From positions 3,410,001 to 3,474,000 of the forward strand of contig OZ255624.1 in NCBI GenBank assembly GCA_965276675.1: DNA of 64,000 nt, read 5' to 3'. Shown here in pieces: positions 43,422 to 51,307 of this stretch. Positions within the stretch are counted from its first letter, which is position 1. Each line of letters begins with the position of its first letter. The DNA is from G965276675 sp965276675 (GTDB lineage Bacteria; Acidobacteriota; Terriglobia; Terriglobales; Acidobacteriaceae). The position numbers and the translations under genes were made by a program. A model generated the notes under the pieces. That model was given only the letters and a program-made list of their open reading frames with translations. It ran no database searches and had not been told where the DNA came from.

Positions 43422-44459
43422 CTATTTCAAGGTGTGGAGGTAAGCCACAACTTCGTCGAGCTGCTCTGAGTCCAGGTGCATCGGAGGCATCAGGCAGCCT
43501 GATTTGAAGGCATCCGGACTCTCGATCCACCGCTTGAGATTGGGTATCGTATTTTCTGCCGCCCCTGCGGCAATGGTCTGACGACTCATCAAGTGGGTCA
43601 GGTCCGGACCAAACCGGCCTTGTGCATCTGTCCCTTGAACCCTGTGGCAGTTGATGCAGGCCAGTGACTCGAATTGCTGGCGGCCTACCGCCACGGCTGG
43701 ATCCTGCTCGGCAGGCGTCTGCTGCCCTTTTACCCAGGCCGTGAACTGCTCTGGCGTATCTGCATACACGCGCAGCAGCATATTGGCATGCTGCGTACCG
43801 CAAAATTGTGCGCACTGCCCCTCGTACATGCCGGCCTGGTGCGGGTCCATCCACAACTCGTTAACACGATTAGGAAACATGTCCGTCTTGCCGGCCAGGC
43901 GCGGGACCCAGAAGCTGTGCGTCACGTCAGCCGAGGTCAGACTGAGATAGGTCGGAGTAGGCGATTTGGGATCGCTCACCGGAACGTGCATCTCGTTCGC
44001 AGTAATGATGCCCAGCTTCGGGTAGCGGAACTCCCACCAGAACTGGTGCCCGATCACGGTGACGTCAATGGCGGACTTCGGCTTGGGCTGATCCTGGATG
44101 GCGAAGATCATGCGCGCCGTCGCCAGGAAGAGCACCACGATGATCAGCACGGGAATGATCGTCCATGCCGCTTCCACCTGATTCGAGCCGAAGACCTGCG
44201 GCGGTTCGCTCCCATCGTCGTTCGCTTTTGTCCTAAATTTGATAATGGCGGCGATCAGGATCCCCATCACGGTCACGTAAATGCCCGCCGTAATTGCCAG
44301 CACAAACATCGATAGATTGAAGATCGATTTAGCTGGCGTGGAGACCGGGGAGAAGATGCTGGTATTGCTCGACAGCGCCCATAGGGGATGGGCAGACCCC
44401 GCCGTCATTGCAGCCCCTAGAGCAGCCCCAACAAATGTTCGCAAAGCCCTAAGATTCAC
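43422..44459 (-). CDS. ctaC: cytochrome c oxidase subunit II with fused cytochrome c
   Basis: 345 residues from GTG 44459, chosen because the signal sequence (LRTFVGAALGAAMTAGSAHP) begins there; the frame is open further upstream through repeat DNA. Two membrane helices follow (SMFVLAITAGIYVTVMGILI and AWTIIPVLIIVVLFLATARM). The Cu-A centre is intact in DPHQAGMYEGQCAQFCGTQH-ANM, with the earlier HQFWWEFRYP. The C-terminal cytochrome c domain has CINCH and a Met-bearing CLMPPMHL. This is the caa3 form. First gene of the operon. Confidence 0.95.
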   Translation of the reverse strand: MNLRALRTFVGAALGAAMTAGSAHPLWALSSNTSIFSPVSTPAKSIFNLSMFVLAITAGIYVTVMGILIAAIIKFRTKANDDGSEPPQVFGSNQVEAAWTIIPVLIIVVLFLATARMIFAIQDQPKPKSAIDVTVIGHQFWWEFRYPKLGIITANEMHVPVSDPKSPTPTYLSLTSADVTHSFWVPRLAGKTDMFPNRVNELWMDPHQAGMYEGQCAQFCGTQHANMLLRVYADTPEQFTAWVKGQQTPAEQDPAVAVGRQQFESLACINCHRVQGTDAQGRFGPDLTHLMSRQTIAAGAAENTIPNLKRWIESPDAFKSGCLMPPMHLDSEQLDEVVAYLHTLK

Positions 44460-44529
44460 CGAGCGAACTCTATTTGCTCTGTGAGCCTCACGGGAGTTGG
44501 CCACACCACGACCGCAGCTTTGGACTTTA

Positions 44530-44607
44530 ACGTTCACGTAAGTCACTAGGTGATGTGATGAAGAAGAAACGTTCACGTAAGTCACTAGGTGATGTGATGA
44601 AGAAGAG
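44530..44607. repeat. 39-bp tandem duplication upstream of ctaC
   Basis: Units 44530-44568 and 44569-44607 are identical except for the last base. Each contains CACGTAAGTCACTAGGTGAT, which includes the small inverted repeat TCAC-TAG-GTGA, then GTGATGAAGAAG. The block lies about 70-150 nt before the start of ctaC, in the 290-nt gap that must hold the operon promoter, so a doubled operator is plausible. Confidence 0.75.
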
Positions 44608-44749
44608 CGCGTGCTGGTTTCCTTCGTACTCATTCCTATTAACCGACAGTGTACTCGCCGTACGTTACTGGTACACAGACAGAGATGTGTTGAGTTGCGT
44701 CCGTCTTCAACCCACATCCGCGCATCTCTCGCTTCAGCAGGATCAGTTC

Positions 44750-45823
44750 TCACCGAGCGACCGGGTAATTCTTCCGCTCTCCCGTCCGGGAGTTCAGCAC
44801 CTTCATCTCACTCCCACTGACTGTGAGTTCCAGGTCGTTTCCCTTATCGTCGCCCTGGAGGTTTGCGATGTATTGGGGAGAAACATTGTGAGCGGCTCCG
44901 CCCTCCGCCGAGTAATGCAACTGCCACAATTGCTTTAACCCGGGGATCTTCCGGACCGTGTCCAGTGTCGGCGGCGACCCGCCTTTCTTCTCGCCGTTAT
45001 CCATGATCGCCACCTCGGGCGAGATGGCGTCCACCAGCGCCGGGCTGCTGCTCTGGTTCCATCCGTGGTGCGAGACGATCAGCGCATCCATATGCCCCAA
45101 GCGGTTCACCGGACACATCAACGCCAGCTCCTTGTCCCAGGTCAGATCGCCGAGATCCAGTAGCTTGACCCGGTCGTACTCGATCTCCACTCCGAGCGAA
45201 CGTGCATTCTCGGTCTGGTCGGCGGGCCGCTGCTCCGACTGCGCGCAATACGCGTTCTTTTCGCCGCCACCCGGCAGCGCGTGATCGATCAGCTGCCCAT
45301 CCGCACTGATCACCGTCACCTTTATCTCGCGTAAGGGCAGCACCTCTCCCGGCTTAGCCACGATGCGCTTTACGCCGCCGGCAGCCAACACCTCTTGATA
45401 GGCCTCCCATCCCTTCTCCGTAGCGGCATCCGCTGTTTCGCGGTTCGGTCCGTGGTCGATAAAGGTGCCCACCGGTAGCTTGGCCAGCAGTTGCGGCAGG
45501 CCGCCCACATGGTCCTGGTGATAGTGCGTGATGAGCACGTAATCTAGCTTTTTAACGTCGGCCCGTTTGGCTGCATCCGCAATCCGCTGCGCGTCGCGGC
45601 CGGCATTGTCCGGCCAGCCAGTGTCGATCAGCAGCGACTCACCACGGGGCCCGACGAACAATGTCGCTTGCCCGCCCTCCACATCCACGAAATACACTTT
45701 AAGCGGCTTAACAGCTTGTATGGTCTTTCCACTCTGGGCGCGCAACGGCAGCGTTCCCCCAACAATCGCACTCCAGAAAACCACACTCCCCAGCACCCAC
45801 CGGCCTATCGTCCGCAGCCCCAT
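44750..45823 (-). CDS. secreted MBL-fold (ComEC-C-like) metallohydrolase
   Basis: 357 residues from ATG 45823 with GGAGG 8 nt upstream; two other ATGs lie up to 11 codons earlier. A signal peptide (RTIGRWVLGSVVFWSAIVGG, ending LRAQS) is followed by a metallo-beta-lactamase fold: KVYFVDVEGGQATLFV, SLLIDTGWPDNAG, the zinc motif THYHQDHVGG, and later DLGDLTWDKE and IVSHHGW. The layout is that of the extracellular MBL domain class related to ComEC's C-terminus. Substrate unknown. Divergent from the sensor kinase gene. Confidence 0.85.
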   Translation of the reverse strand: MGLRTIGRWVLGSVVFWSAIVGGTLPLRAQSGKTIQAVKPLKVYFVDVEGGQATLFVGPRGESLLIDTGWPDNAGRDAQRIADAAKRADVKKLDYVLITHYHQDHVGGLPQLLAKLPVGTFIDHGPNRETADAATEKGWEAYQEVLAAGGVKRIVAKPGEVLPLREIKVTVISADGQLIDHALPGGGEKNAYCAQSEQRPADQTENARSLGVEIEYDRVKLLDLGDLTWDKELALMCPVNRLGHMDALIVSHHGWNQSSSPALVDAISPEVAIMDNGEKKGGSPPTLDTVRKIPGLKQLWQLHYSAEGGAAHNVSPQYIANLQGDDKGNDLELTVSGSEMKVLNSRTGERKNYPVAR

Positions 45824-45942
45824 TCTCGCCACCTCCATCGCACTTTCAATGCACACCAGCCTAACGCGATTTCACCTGCCCCGCTCTCCGGCTTTCCGGT
45901 CGCGCGGTTGTGTACCATTCCCTTGTTCCCTAATCTCTGTTC

Positions 45943-48900
45943 ATGCTCGCGACACTCCGCTCCCGCAAACTCGCAGCGCTTCTGGCAACTGTCCTGTGCT
46001 GCGGGGTCGCGTCGCGAGTCCAAGCCCTGGATAACACCAAGGCCGTGCGCCACTACGGCCATCAGAGTTGGAACACCGACAGCGGACTCCCCCAGAACAC
46101 CGTACATGCCATTCTGCAAACGCGCGACGGCTTTCTGTGGTTTGCAACTGAGGGCGGTCTGGTGCGCTTCGATGGCGCTGACTTCACGGTCTTCGACAAG
46201 CGCACCGTCCCGGAGCTCGGCAGCAATCTCGTCTCCAGCCTCGCCGAGGACAGCACCGGGACACTCTGGGCCGGCACTGCCAAAGGCGTGCTCGCTATCC
46301 GCAGCGGCTCTCGGCCCAATGGCATGCAGAAAGCGGATGGTATTCGCGTCTTCACCACCCGCGACGGCCTGCCCGCGGACGCGGTACTCGCCCTCATTGC
46401 GTCGCCAGCCGGTGGGCTCTGGGTGATCACCCCCGACGGTCTCGCCTCGGTAAGAAATGGCGCCCTGCACGGCATGCCATCGCTCGTGCCCGTGCTCGCC
46501 GGAACCGCTCTCTCAGGAGAGGAGCAGCCGGTCTATGCGCTCGCTCCGGATGGCTCAGTCTGGATCGCAACCACCAGTGGGGTGGTCAATTTAGGGCCGG
46601 ATTCCGTGCGCACCACGCTCTCCCAGCTCAGCACCGTGACGGCGATCGCAGCAGCGCCCGATAGATCGCTCTGGATCGCCCCCGAATCGTCCAGCACGGC
46701 ATCATCCATCGCCGGAGCACCAGGCAGCCGCCCAGCGCTCCTCCACTACGCAAACCACAGCCTCCAGACCGTCCCGCTTCCGTCAGGTACGGTCGTCACT
46801 ACACTGCTCCCCATGCCGGACGGCTCGCTCATCATCGGCACGAATCACGGTCTGGCGACGCTCCGTAACGGAGTTCTCAGCTCTCTCATCACGACCGGTG
46901 GTCTTTCAGGAAGCCGCCCCGGAAGCCATATCGGAAACCGAATCGAGGCACTCTTTCGGGATCGCGCCGGCGCACTCTGGATCTCCACCGATCGCAGCGC
47001 GGCGCGTCTCTTCAACGGCACGCTGGAGAGCTTCCCAGCGCAGCAAGGCTTTTCCGCAAGTGCTGTGCTCTCTTTCTACGAAGACCGTGAAGGCGACCTC
47101 TGGATCGGCACCGATGCCGATGGAGTCACCGTCCTGCGCGATCAAAAATTCGTCACCTACACGACCTCCGACGGTCTCGCTGGCAACGTCGCCCGCTCCG
47201 TACTTGCCGACAGCCATGGCGTAGTATGGATTGGCACCGATAACGCCGGGCTGAGCCACTTGGCCGGCCACTCCTTCTCCACACTCACCACGCACGACGG
47301 GCTCTCCAGCAACACTGTGCTCGCGCTCGCAGGTTCCTCCCCCAGCCAAGGCCCGAGCGCCCTCTGGGTCGGTACCCCTGACGGACTAGACAAACTAGAC
47401 GGACTAGACAAGCTGGACGGGCCTCATCACTTTCACGCCCTCACCTCCGCCGACGGCCTGCCGGACGATTTGATTCGCTCCGTGCTTGCCGACCCGCGTG
47501 CCGGCTCGCTCTGGGTGGGCACACGCCACGGCCTGGCCCATATTTCCCAAGGCACTACTACCGTCTGGAGCAAAAGCGACGGCCTGGGCAGCGACATCAT
47601 CGGCGCCCTGCTCCCGGACTCTCGTGTTCGCGGTGGCCTCTGGATAGCTACCCTCGGGGGCTTAAGCCACCTCGGTGACGGCCGGATCACGAATCTTTCC
47701 ACAAAGGACGGACTCTCTTCCAATGTCATCACGGCGCTATACGCGGACGCCGAAGGCACGGTCTGGATCGGCACAGACGGCGGCGCGCTCAACCGATTAC
47801 GCAACGGGCACATCATCGCCCTTCCTCCAGACAAAACCGGTTTGCCCGCAACGATCTACAGCATGGTCACAGATAACAGTGACAATCTCTGGCTCGGCGC
47901 TTCCACCGGCATTTATCGGGTCAGCCGCCGGCAACTCGACGCCTTTGCCGATGGCACACTCGCTACATTGACCATCGCCGGCTACGGCACCAGTGATGGC
48001 ATGAAGATCAGCGAATGCTCCAGCGGCCATCCCGCCGCCTCGCGCGCGCCGGATGGCACCCTCTGGTTCGCGACACTTAAAGGTGTCAGCGCGATCCATC
48101 CGGAGCGCACGCTGGACAATCCCCTGCCGCCGCCCGTCGCCATTGAAGACGTCGCGGTCGACGACCAGTCTGTCTCTCCTGCCTCCCCATTCACCATCAC
48201 CCCCGGTCATACCCGGCTTACGGTCCATTACGCCGGCCTGAGCTTTGTTGCACCCTCAAAGGTCCGCTACAAGTACCGGCTTGAGGGCTTCGATCACACC
48301 TGGATCGATGCCGGAGCGCGCCGCACTGCCTACTACACCAACATTCCGCCTGGCAGCTACACCTTTCGCGTGCTCGCGGCGAACAATGACGGCCTGTGGA
48401 ACGATACCGGGGCGGCGCTTCACTTCCGAGTCGCGCCGCACTTCTACGGAACCTGGTGGTTTCGCACCCTCGTGCTGCTCTCTCTCTTAGCCATGGGTTA
48501 CGTCCTCTTCCGTCTGCGCGTCCGGCAGGTCGAGAGCCGCTTCAGCGCCGTGCTCGGCGAGCGCAACCGTATCGCGCGCGAGATCCACGACACGCTCGCG
48601 CAGGACATCGTCGCCATCAGCGTGCAACTAGAGCTTGTCTCCCGCCTTCTCACCTCCTCAGCCGAGGCTGCCCGCACCCAACTCGATGCAGCTCGCTCCC
48701 TGGTCAAAAGCAGCCTCGCCGAGGCGCGCTCCTCGATTTGGAACCTGCGGTCGCACGCTGCCGAGACTAACGATCTTCCGGCGCGCCTGAATCAGACGGC
48801 AACCCAGATCACCGCTGGCAAGGCGGCAAAGCTCGTCATGAAAGTCCACGGCACCTATCGCGCTGCCCCCGCCGTCGTGGAAGATGAGCTGCTCCGCATC

Positions 48901-49161
48901 GCTGGCGAAGCCATCAACAATGCCGTGCGGCACGCCGAAGCGACGGTCATCGAGCTCACGCTCACCTACGGCAAAGGTATAGAACTCTCCGTCGCCGACA
49001 ACGGTTGCGGCTTCGCTGAAGACCCAGCCTTGTTCGCCAGTGGGGGCCACTTCGGACTGCAGGGCATGCGCGAGCGTGCCGCTCAGATCCATGCGCACCT
49101 CGATGTCAGGAGCGGCCCCGGAGAAGGCACGCGCATTTCTGTTCGTGCCGATATACCATAA
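45943..49161 (+). CDS. two-component propeller sensor histidine kinase
   Basis: 1072 residues. A signal/anchor segment (RKLAALLATVLCCGVASRVQ) is followed by a long periplasmic ligand-sensing part: two seven-bladed beta-propellers, with blades of the form LWIGTDADGV...G(L/N)V.S.L.D (Reg_prop repeats, about 45-735), then a Y_Y_Y domain (about 740-820, YAGLSFVAPSKVRYKYRLEG), a membrane helix (about 845-865, TLVLLSLLAMGYVLFRLRV) and a cytoplasmic HisKA_3 with His882 (REIHDTLAQDIVAIS) and HATPase (NNAVRHAEAT; VADNGCGF; GGHFGLQGMRERA). The response regulator follows after 42 nt. A small in-frame repeat LDKLDGLDKLDG is found near residue 485. Confidence 0.92.
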   Translation: MLATLRSRKLAALLATVLCCGVASRVQALDNTKAVRHYGHQSWNTDSGLPQNTVHAILQTRDGFLWFATEGGLVRFDGADFTVFDKRTVPELGSNLVSSLAEDSTGTLWAGTAKGVLAIRSGSRPNGMQKADGIRVFTTRDGLPADAVLALIASPAGGLWVITPDGLASVRNGALHGMPSLVPVLAGTALSGEEQPVYALAPDGSVWIATTSGVVNLGPDSVRTTLSQLSTVTAIAAAPDRSLWIAPESSSTASSIAGAPGSRPALLHYANHSLQTVPLPSGTVVTTLLPMPDGSLIIGTNHGLATLRNGVLSSLITTGGLSGSRPGSHIGNRIEALFRDRAGALWISTDRSAARLFNGTLESFPAQQGFSASAVLSFYEDREGDLWIGTDADGVTVLRDQKFVTYTTSDGLAGNVARSVLADSHGVVWIGTDNAGLSHLAGHSFSTLTTHDGLSSNTVLALAGSSPSQGPSALWVGTPDGLDKLDGLDKLDGPHHFHALTSADGLPDDLIRSVLADPRAGSLWVGTRHGLAHISQGTTTVWSKSDGLGSDIIGALLPDSRVRGGLWIATLGGLSHLGDGRITNLSTKDGLSSNVITALYADAEGTVWIGTDGGALNRLRNGHIIALPPDKTGLPATIYSMVTDNSDNLWLGASTGIYRVSRRQLDAFADGTLATLTIAGYGTSDGMKISECSSGHPAASRAPDGTLWFATLKGVSAIHPERTLDNPLPPPVAIEDVAVDDQSVSPASPFTITPGHTRLTVHYAGLSFVAPSKVRYKYRLEGFDHTWIDAGARRTAYYTNIPPGSYTFRVLAANNDGLWNDTGAALHFRVAPHFYGTWWFRTLVLLSLLAMGYVLFRLRVRQVESRFSAVLGERNRIAREIHDTLAQDIVAISVQLELVSRLLTSSAEAARTQLDAARSLVKSSLAEARSSIWNLRSHAAETNDLPARLNQTATQITAGKAAKLVMKVHGTYRAAPAVVEDELLRIAGEAINNAVRHAEATVIELTLTYGKGIELSVADNGCGFAEDPALFASGGHFGLQGMRERAAQIHAHLDVRSGPGEGTRISVRADIP

Positions 49162-49203
49162 CCTCGCACCGCCATACTCGTTCTATCGGCTTGATCAGAA
49201 GAC

Positions 49204-49830
49204 ATGAGCACATCCATAAGTCTGTTAGTCGTTGATGACCACCACATCGTGCGCGGAGGACTCGTAGCCCTGCTCGGCACGGTTCCCGACATGCGCGTCG
49301 TCGCACAAGCAGCCGATGGCACCGAGGCTATCGTCCTCTTTCGCCAGCACAAGCCGGATGTGACGCTCATGGACCTCCGCATGGCCGGCATGAACGGGGT
49401 CGAAACCACCGCCAAAATCCGCGCCGAGTTCCCCGGCGCTCGCATCATCGTGCTCACCACCTTTGATGGCGATGAAGACATCTACCGCGCCCTCCAGGCC
49501 GGTGCCCGCGGCTACCTGCTGAAGGGCATGGACACCGAAGAGCTGCTCGCCGCGATCCGCGCCGTGCACAGCGGCAAATCGCGCATTCCCGGCCCGGTCG
49601 CCGAGCGCCTGGCCGAACGCATGAACGGCCCCGCGCTCACCGACCGCGAGACGGATGTGCTCAGGTGCATCGTCGGCGGCAACAGCAACAAGGAGATTGC
49701 TGCCGCTCTTTTCATCTCCGAGGCCACTGTCAAGACGCATATCAACAGCCTGCTCGGCAAGCTGGGTGTGAGCGATCGCACCCAGGCCGCCACCACCGCA
49801 CTGCAACGAGGCATCGTTCACCTTGACTAG
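49204..49830 (+). CDS. NarL/FixJ-family response regulator
   Basis: 208 residues. The receiver domain (1-120) has the acidic pocket LLVVDDHH, phosphorylatable Asp57 in DVTLMDLRMAG, Thr of IIVLTTFD and Lys of GARGYLLKG. The C-terminal LuxR HTH (about 143-205) is LTDRETDVLRCIVGG, NSNKEIAAALFISEATVKTH, INSLLGKLGVSDRTQAA. It is surely the partner of the sensor kinase just upstream. Probably regulates transport or surface-sugar genes, as such pairs often do in this phylum; targets unknown. Its stop overlaps the next gene's TTG. Confidence 0.94.
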   Translation: MSTSISLLVVDDHHIVRGGLVALLGTVPDMRVVAQAADGTEAIVLFRQHKPDVTLMDLRMAGMNGVETTAKIRAEFPGARIIVLTTFDGDEDIYRALQAGARGYLLKGMDTEELLAAIRAVHSGKSRIPGPVAERLAERMNGPALTDRETDVLRCIVGGNSNKEIAAALFISEATVKTHINSLLGKLGVSDRTQAATTALQRGIVHLD

Positions 49831-50398
49831 CCCAACCTCAACTCTTCCCCAGCGCTCTGTCTCGCTTAAACCGGTGAGCTTTGGTCTCTTCGCGCTTTGC
49901 TTTCTGCTCTGGCCTTTTTTTGCTCACGGACAAGCAGCCACCTGGCGCACCGCCTCGGAAGACGAGCTGAAGACCGTCATCCCCGCCCGGGCACCCGTCA
50001 TCTCTGAGCGCATCGAGACCGAGTTCCGCACCGCATCCGGCATCACCGATGGCAAAGGCCATTTCGTTGCGGGCGTGGTCATGATCACCGCCGGCTACTC
50101 TGCGGAAGGCAAGTACTCGCACTTTTTTCTCACCCAGGTTCCGATCGTGCTCGGCACTCTTCATCTCGCCGCCGGCGACTATGTTTTTGGCTGGACGCGT
50201 TCGCAGGACTCGCTAGTCGTCAGCTTCTACCAGGCCTCCTCCGGCAAACCAGTCGGCCAGGTCGAAGCTGCCCGCAGCCCTTCTATTACCCGCGTTGAGT
50301 CCTTTCGGATCTGGCCACCGGGCAGCTCTTCATCCGAGACCAAATCCGTCATTCAGATCGGTCGCTTCGCCTTTCCGTACGCGCTGGATGGCAAGTAA
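49823..50398 (+). CDS. secreted hypothetical protein coupled to the response regulator
   Basis: 191 residues, starting at TTG 49823, which overlaps the regulator's end by 8 nt. It has a signal peptide (SFGLFALCFLLWPFFAHGQA) and a compact, beta-rich mature part (GITDGKGHFVAGVVMITAGY, YSHFFLTQVPIVLGTLHLAA, GDYVFGWTRSQDSLVVSFYQ). No recognised domain and no Cys. Linked to the two-component pair by translational coupling, it may be an accessory signal-perceiving protein or a target, but this is inference. Confidence in the gene is moderate because the start codon is weak. Confidence 0.6.
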   Translation: MTSPTSTLPQRSVSLKPVSFGLFALCFLLWPFFAHGQAATWRTASEDELKTVIPARAPVISERIETEFRTASGITDGKGHFVAGVVMITAGYSAEGKYSHFFLTQVPIVLGTLHLAAGDYVFGWTRSQDSLVVSFYQASSGKPVGQVEAARSPSITRVESFRIWPPGSSSSETKSVIQIGRFAFPYALDGK

Positions 50399-50458
50399 CG
50401 GTTTTACTTTAATGTAGTGCACCACGGATATTCTGCTAACACTGCAGAGGAGCAAACG

Positions 50459-50854
50459 ATGGCGACGTCCCAGGTAACGGGTCTGGTCAGCATCCCGAGC
50501 AGTTCCCCGGTGGATGAGGTTGTCGAACGAGTGAAGAGCATTTTGAGCGCGAAGAAGGTCAAGCTCTTTGCCCTCATCGATCACAGCGGCGAAGCTGCCT
50601 CTGCCGGCCTCTCCATAGAATCTACGAAGCTGCTGATCTTCGGCAACCCCGCTGGCGGAACGCCGCTCATGCAGGCGTCTCCGACTGCCGCCATCGACCT
50701 GCCACTCAAGCTTCTCATCTGGAGAGATAACGCCGGCCAGGTCTGGGTCTCCTATAACTCCGCAGAGTACCTTCGCGACCGGCACCACCTGCCCGAAGCT
50801 CTCCTCAGCAATGTCGCGATGATCGAGGGACTGGCCAAGCAGGCTGCGCAGTAA
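50459..50854 (+). CDS. DUF302 family protein
   Basis: 131 residues from ATG 50459 with GAGGAG upstream. The DUF302 pattern is present: SSSPVDEVVERVKSILSAKK, KLFALIDHSGEAASAG, STKLLIFGNPAGGTPLMQAS and AIDLPLKLLIWRDNAGQVWV with YNSAEYLRDRH. DUF302 proteins have a dimeric alpha/beta fold with no known enzyme activity; some are linked to stress responses. No signal peptide. It faces a convergent gene. Confidence 0.9.
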   Translation: MATSQVTGLVSIPSSSPVDEVVERVKSILSAKKVKLFALIDHSGEAASAGLSIESTKLLIFGNPAGGTPLMQASPTAAIDLPLKLLIWRDNAGQVWVSYNSAEYLRDRHHLPEALLSNVAMIEGLAKQAAQ

Positions 50855-50867
50855 ACAGCTACTGAGC

Positions 50868-51305
50868 CTACAGCCTGCGCCAGAGCGCGAAGAGCAGCAG
50901 CGCTGCCCGGCACGTCCACGCCAACGTGCGGAGCCAGTTTGTGCGCACCAGGGTTCGGATCACACCCGGCTCATGCGCCCGCGACAAGCGGTTGTGCAAC
51001 GGAACCTGAATCACTCCCGTGCTCAACCAGATCACAACCACCAGCACTGCGCCCACACACGCCTGCTCTGACAAAAGAAGCACAGGCCGATACCGCGGAA
51101 TCAGGCACGCGAGCGCGGTCCCGAACTCCAGCACCATCGGCGGAAAGACCAACCATCCAGTGCGCGTGGCGTGCAGCGCTTCGTAGCGCACGAACGCCGT
51201 ATCCGGCACCTCTGCGAAGAGCGGATAATGCACCACCTGCACAAACCAGATCAGCCCGGTCATGCATAGAGTGCACGCGAGCTGCATGACAAACAAACCC
51301 GGCAT
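50868..51305 (-). CDS. hypothetical membrane protein
   Basis: 145 residues, four apparent helices (VMQLACTLCMTGLIWFVQVV, GWLVFPPMVLEFGTALACLI, EQACVGAVLVVVIWLSTGVI and the last ~20 residues TLAWTCRAALLLFALWRRL). The WFVQVVHYPLF and PLHNRLSRAH pieces recall the DUF1772-like/acyl-membrane class of small four-helix proteins, but I cannot name it with confidence. Its start is 3 nt before the end of the neighbouring ASPIC/UnbV gene on the same strand, so likely an operon. Confidence 0.65.
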   Translation of the reverse strand: MPGLFVMQLACTLCMTGLIWFVQVVHYPLFAEVPDTAFVRYEALHATRTGWLVFPPMVLEFGTALACLIPRYRPVLLLSEQACVGAVLVVVIWLSTGVIQVPLHNRLSRAHEPGVIRTLVRTNWLRTLAWTCRAALLLFALWRRL

Positions 51306-51307
51306 GC

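Noticed and set aside
43369..43854. 162-residue N-terminal extension of CtaD
   Set aside because: It is antiparallel-looking low-complexity translation overlapping the ctaC coding sequence in another frame; subunit I homology begins at 43368.
44508..44640. Translation through the 39-bp repeats as part of CtaC
   Set aside because: The frame is open (VSSSSHHLVTYVNV repeated) but precedes the signal peptide and looks like non-coding repeat DNA.
45668..46426. Plus-strand 252-residue frame opposite the MBL gene and into the sensor kinase
   Set aside because: Arg/Ser/Pro-rich shadow frame overlapping two clear genes.
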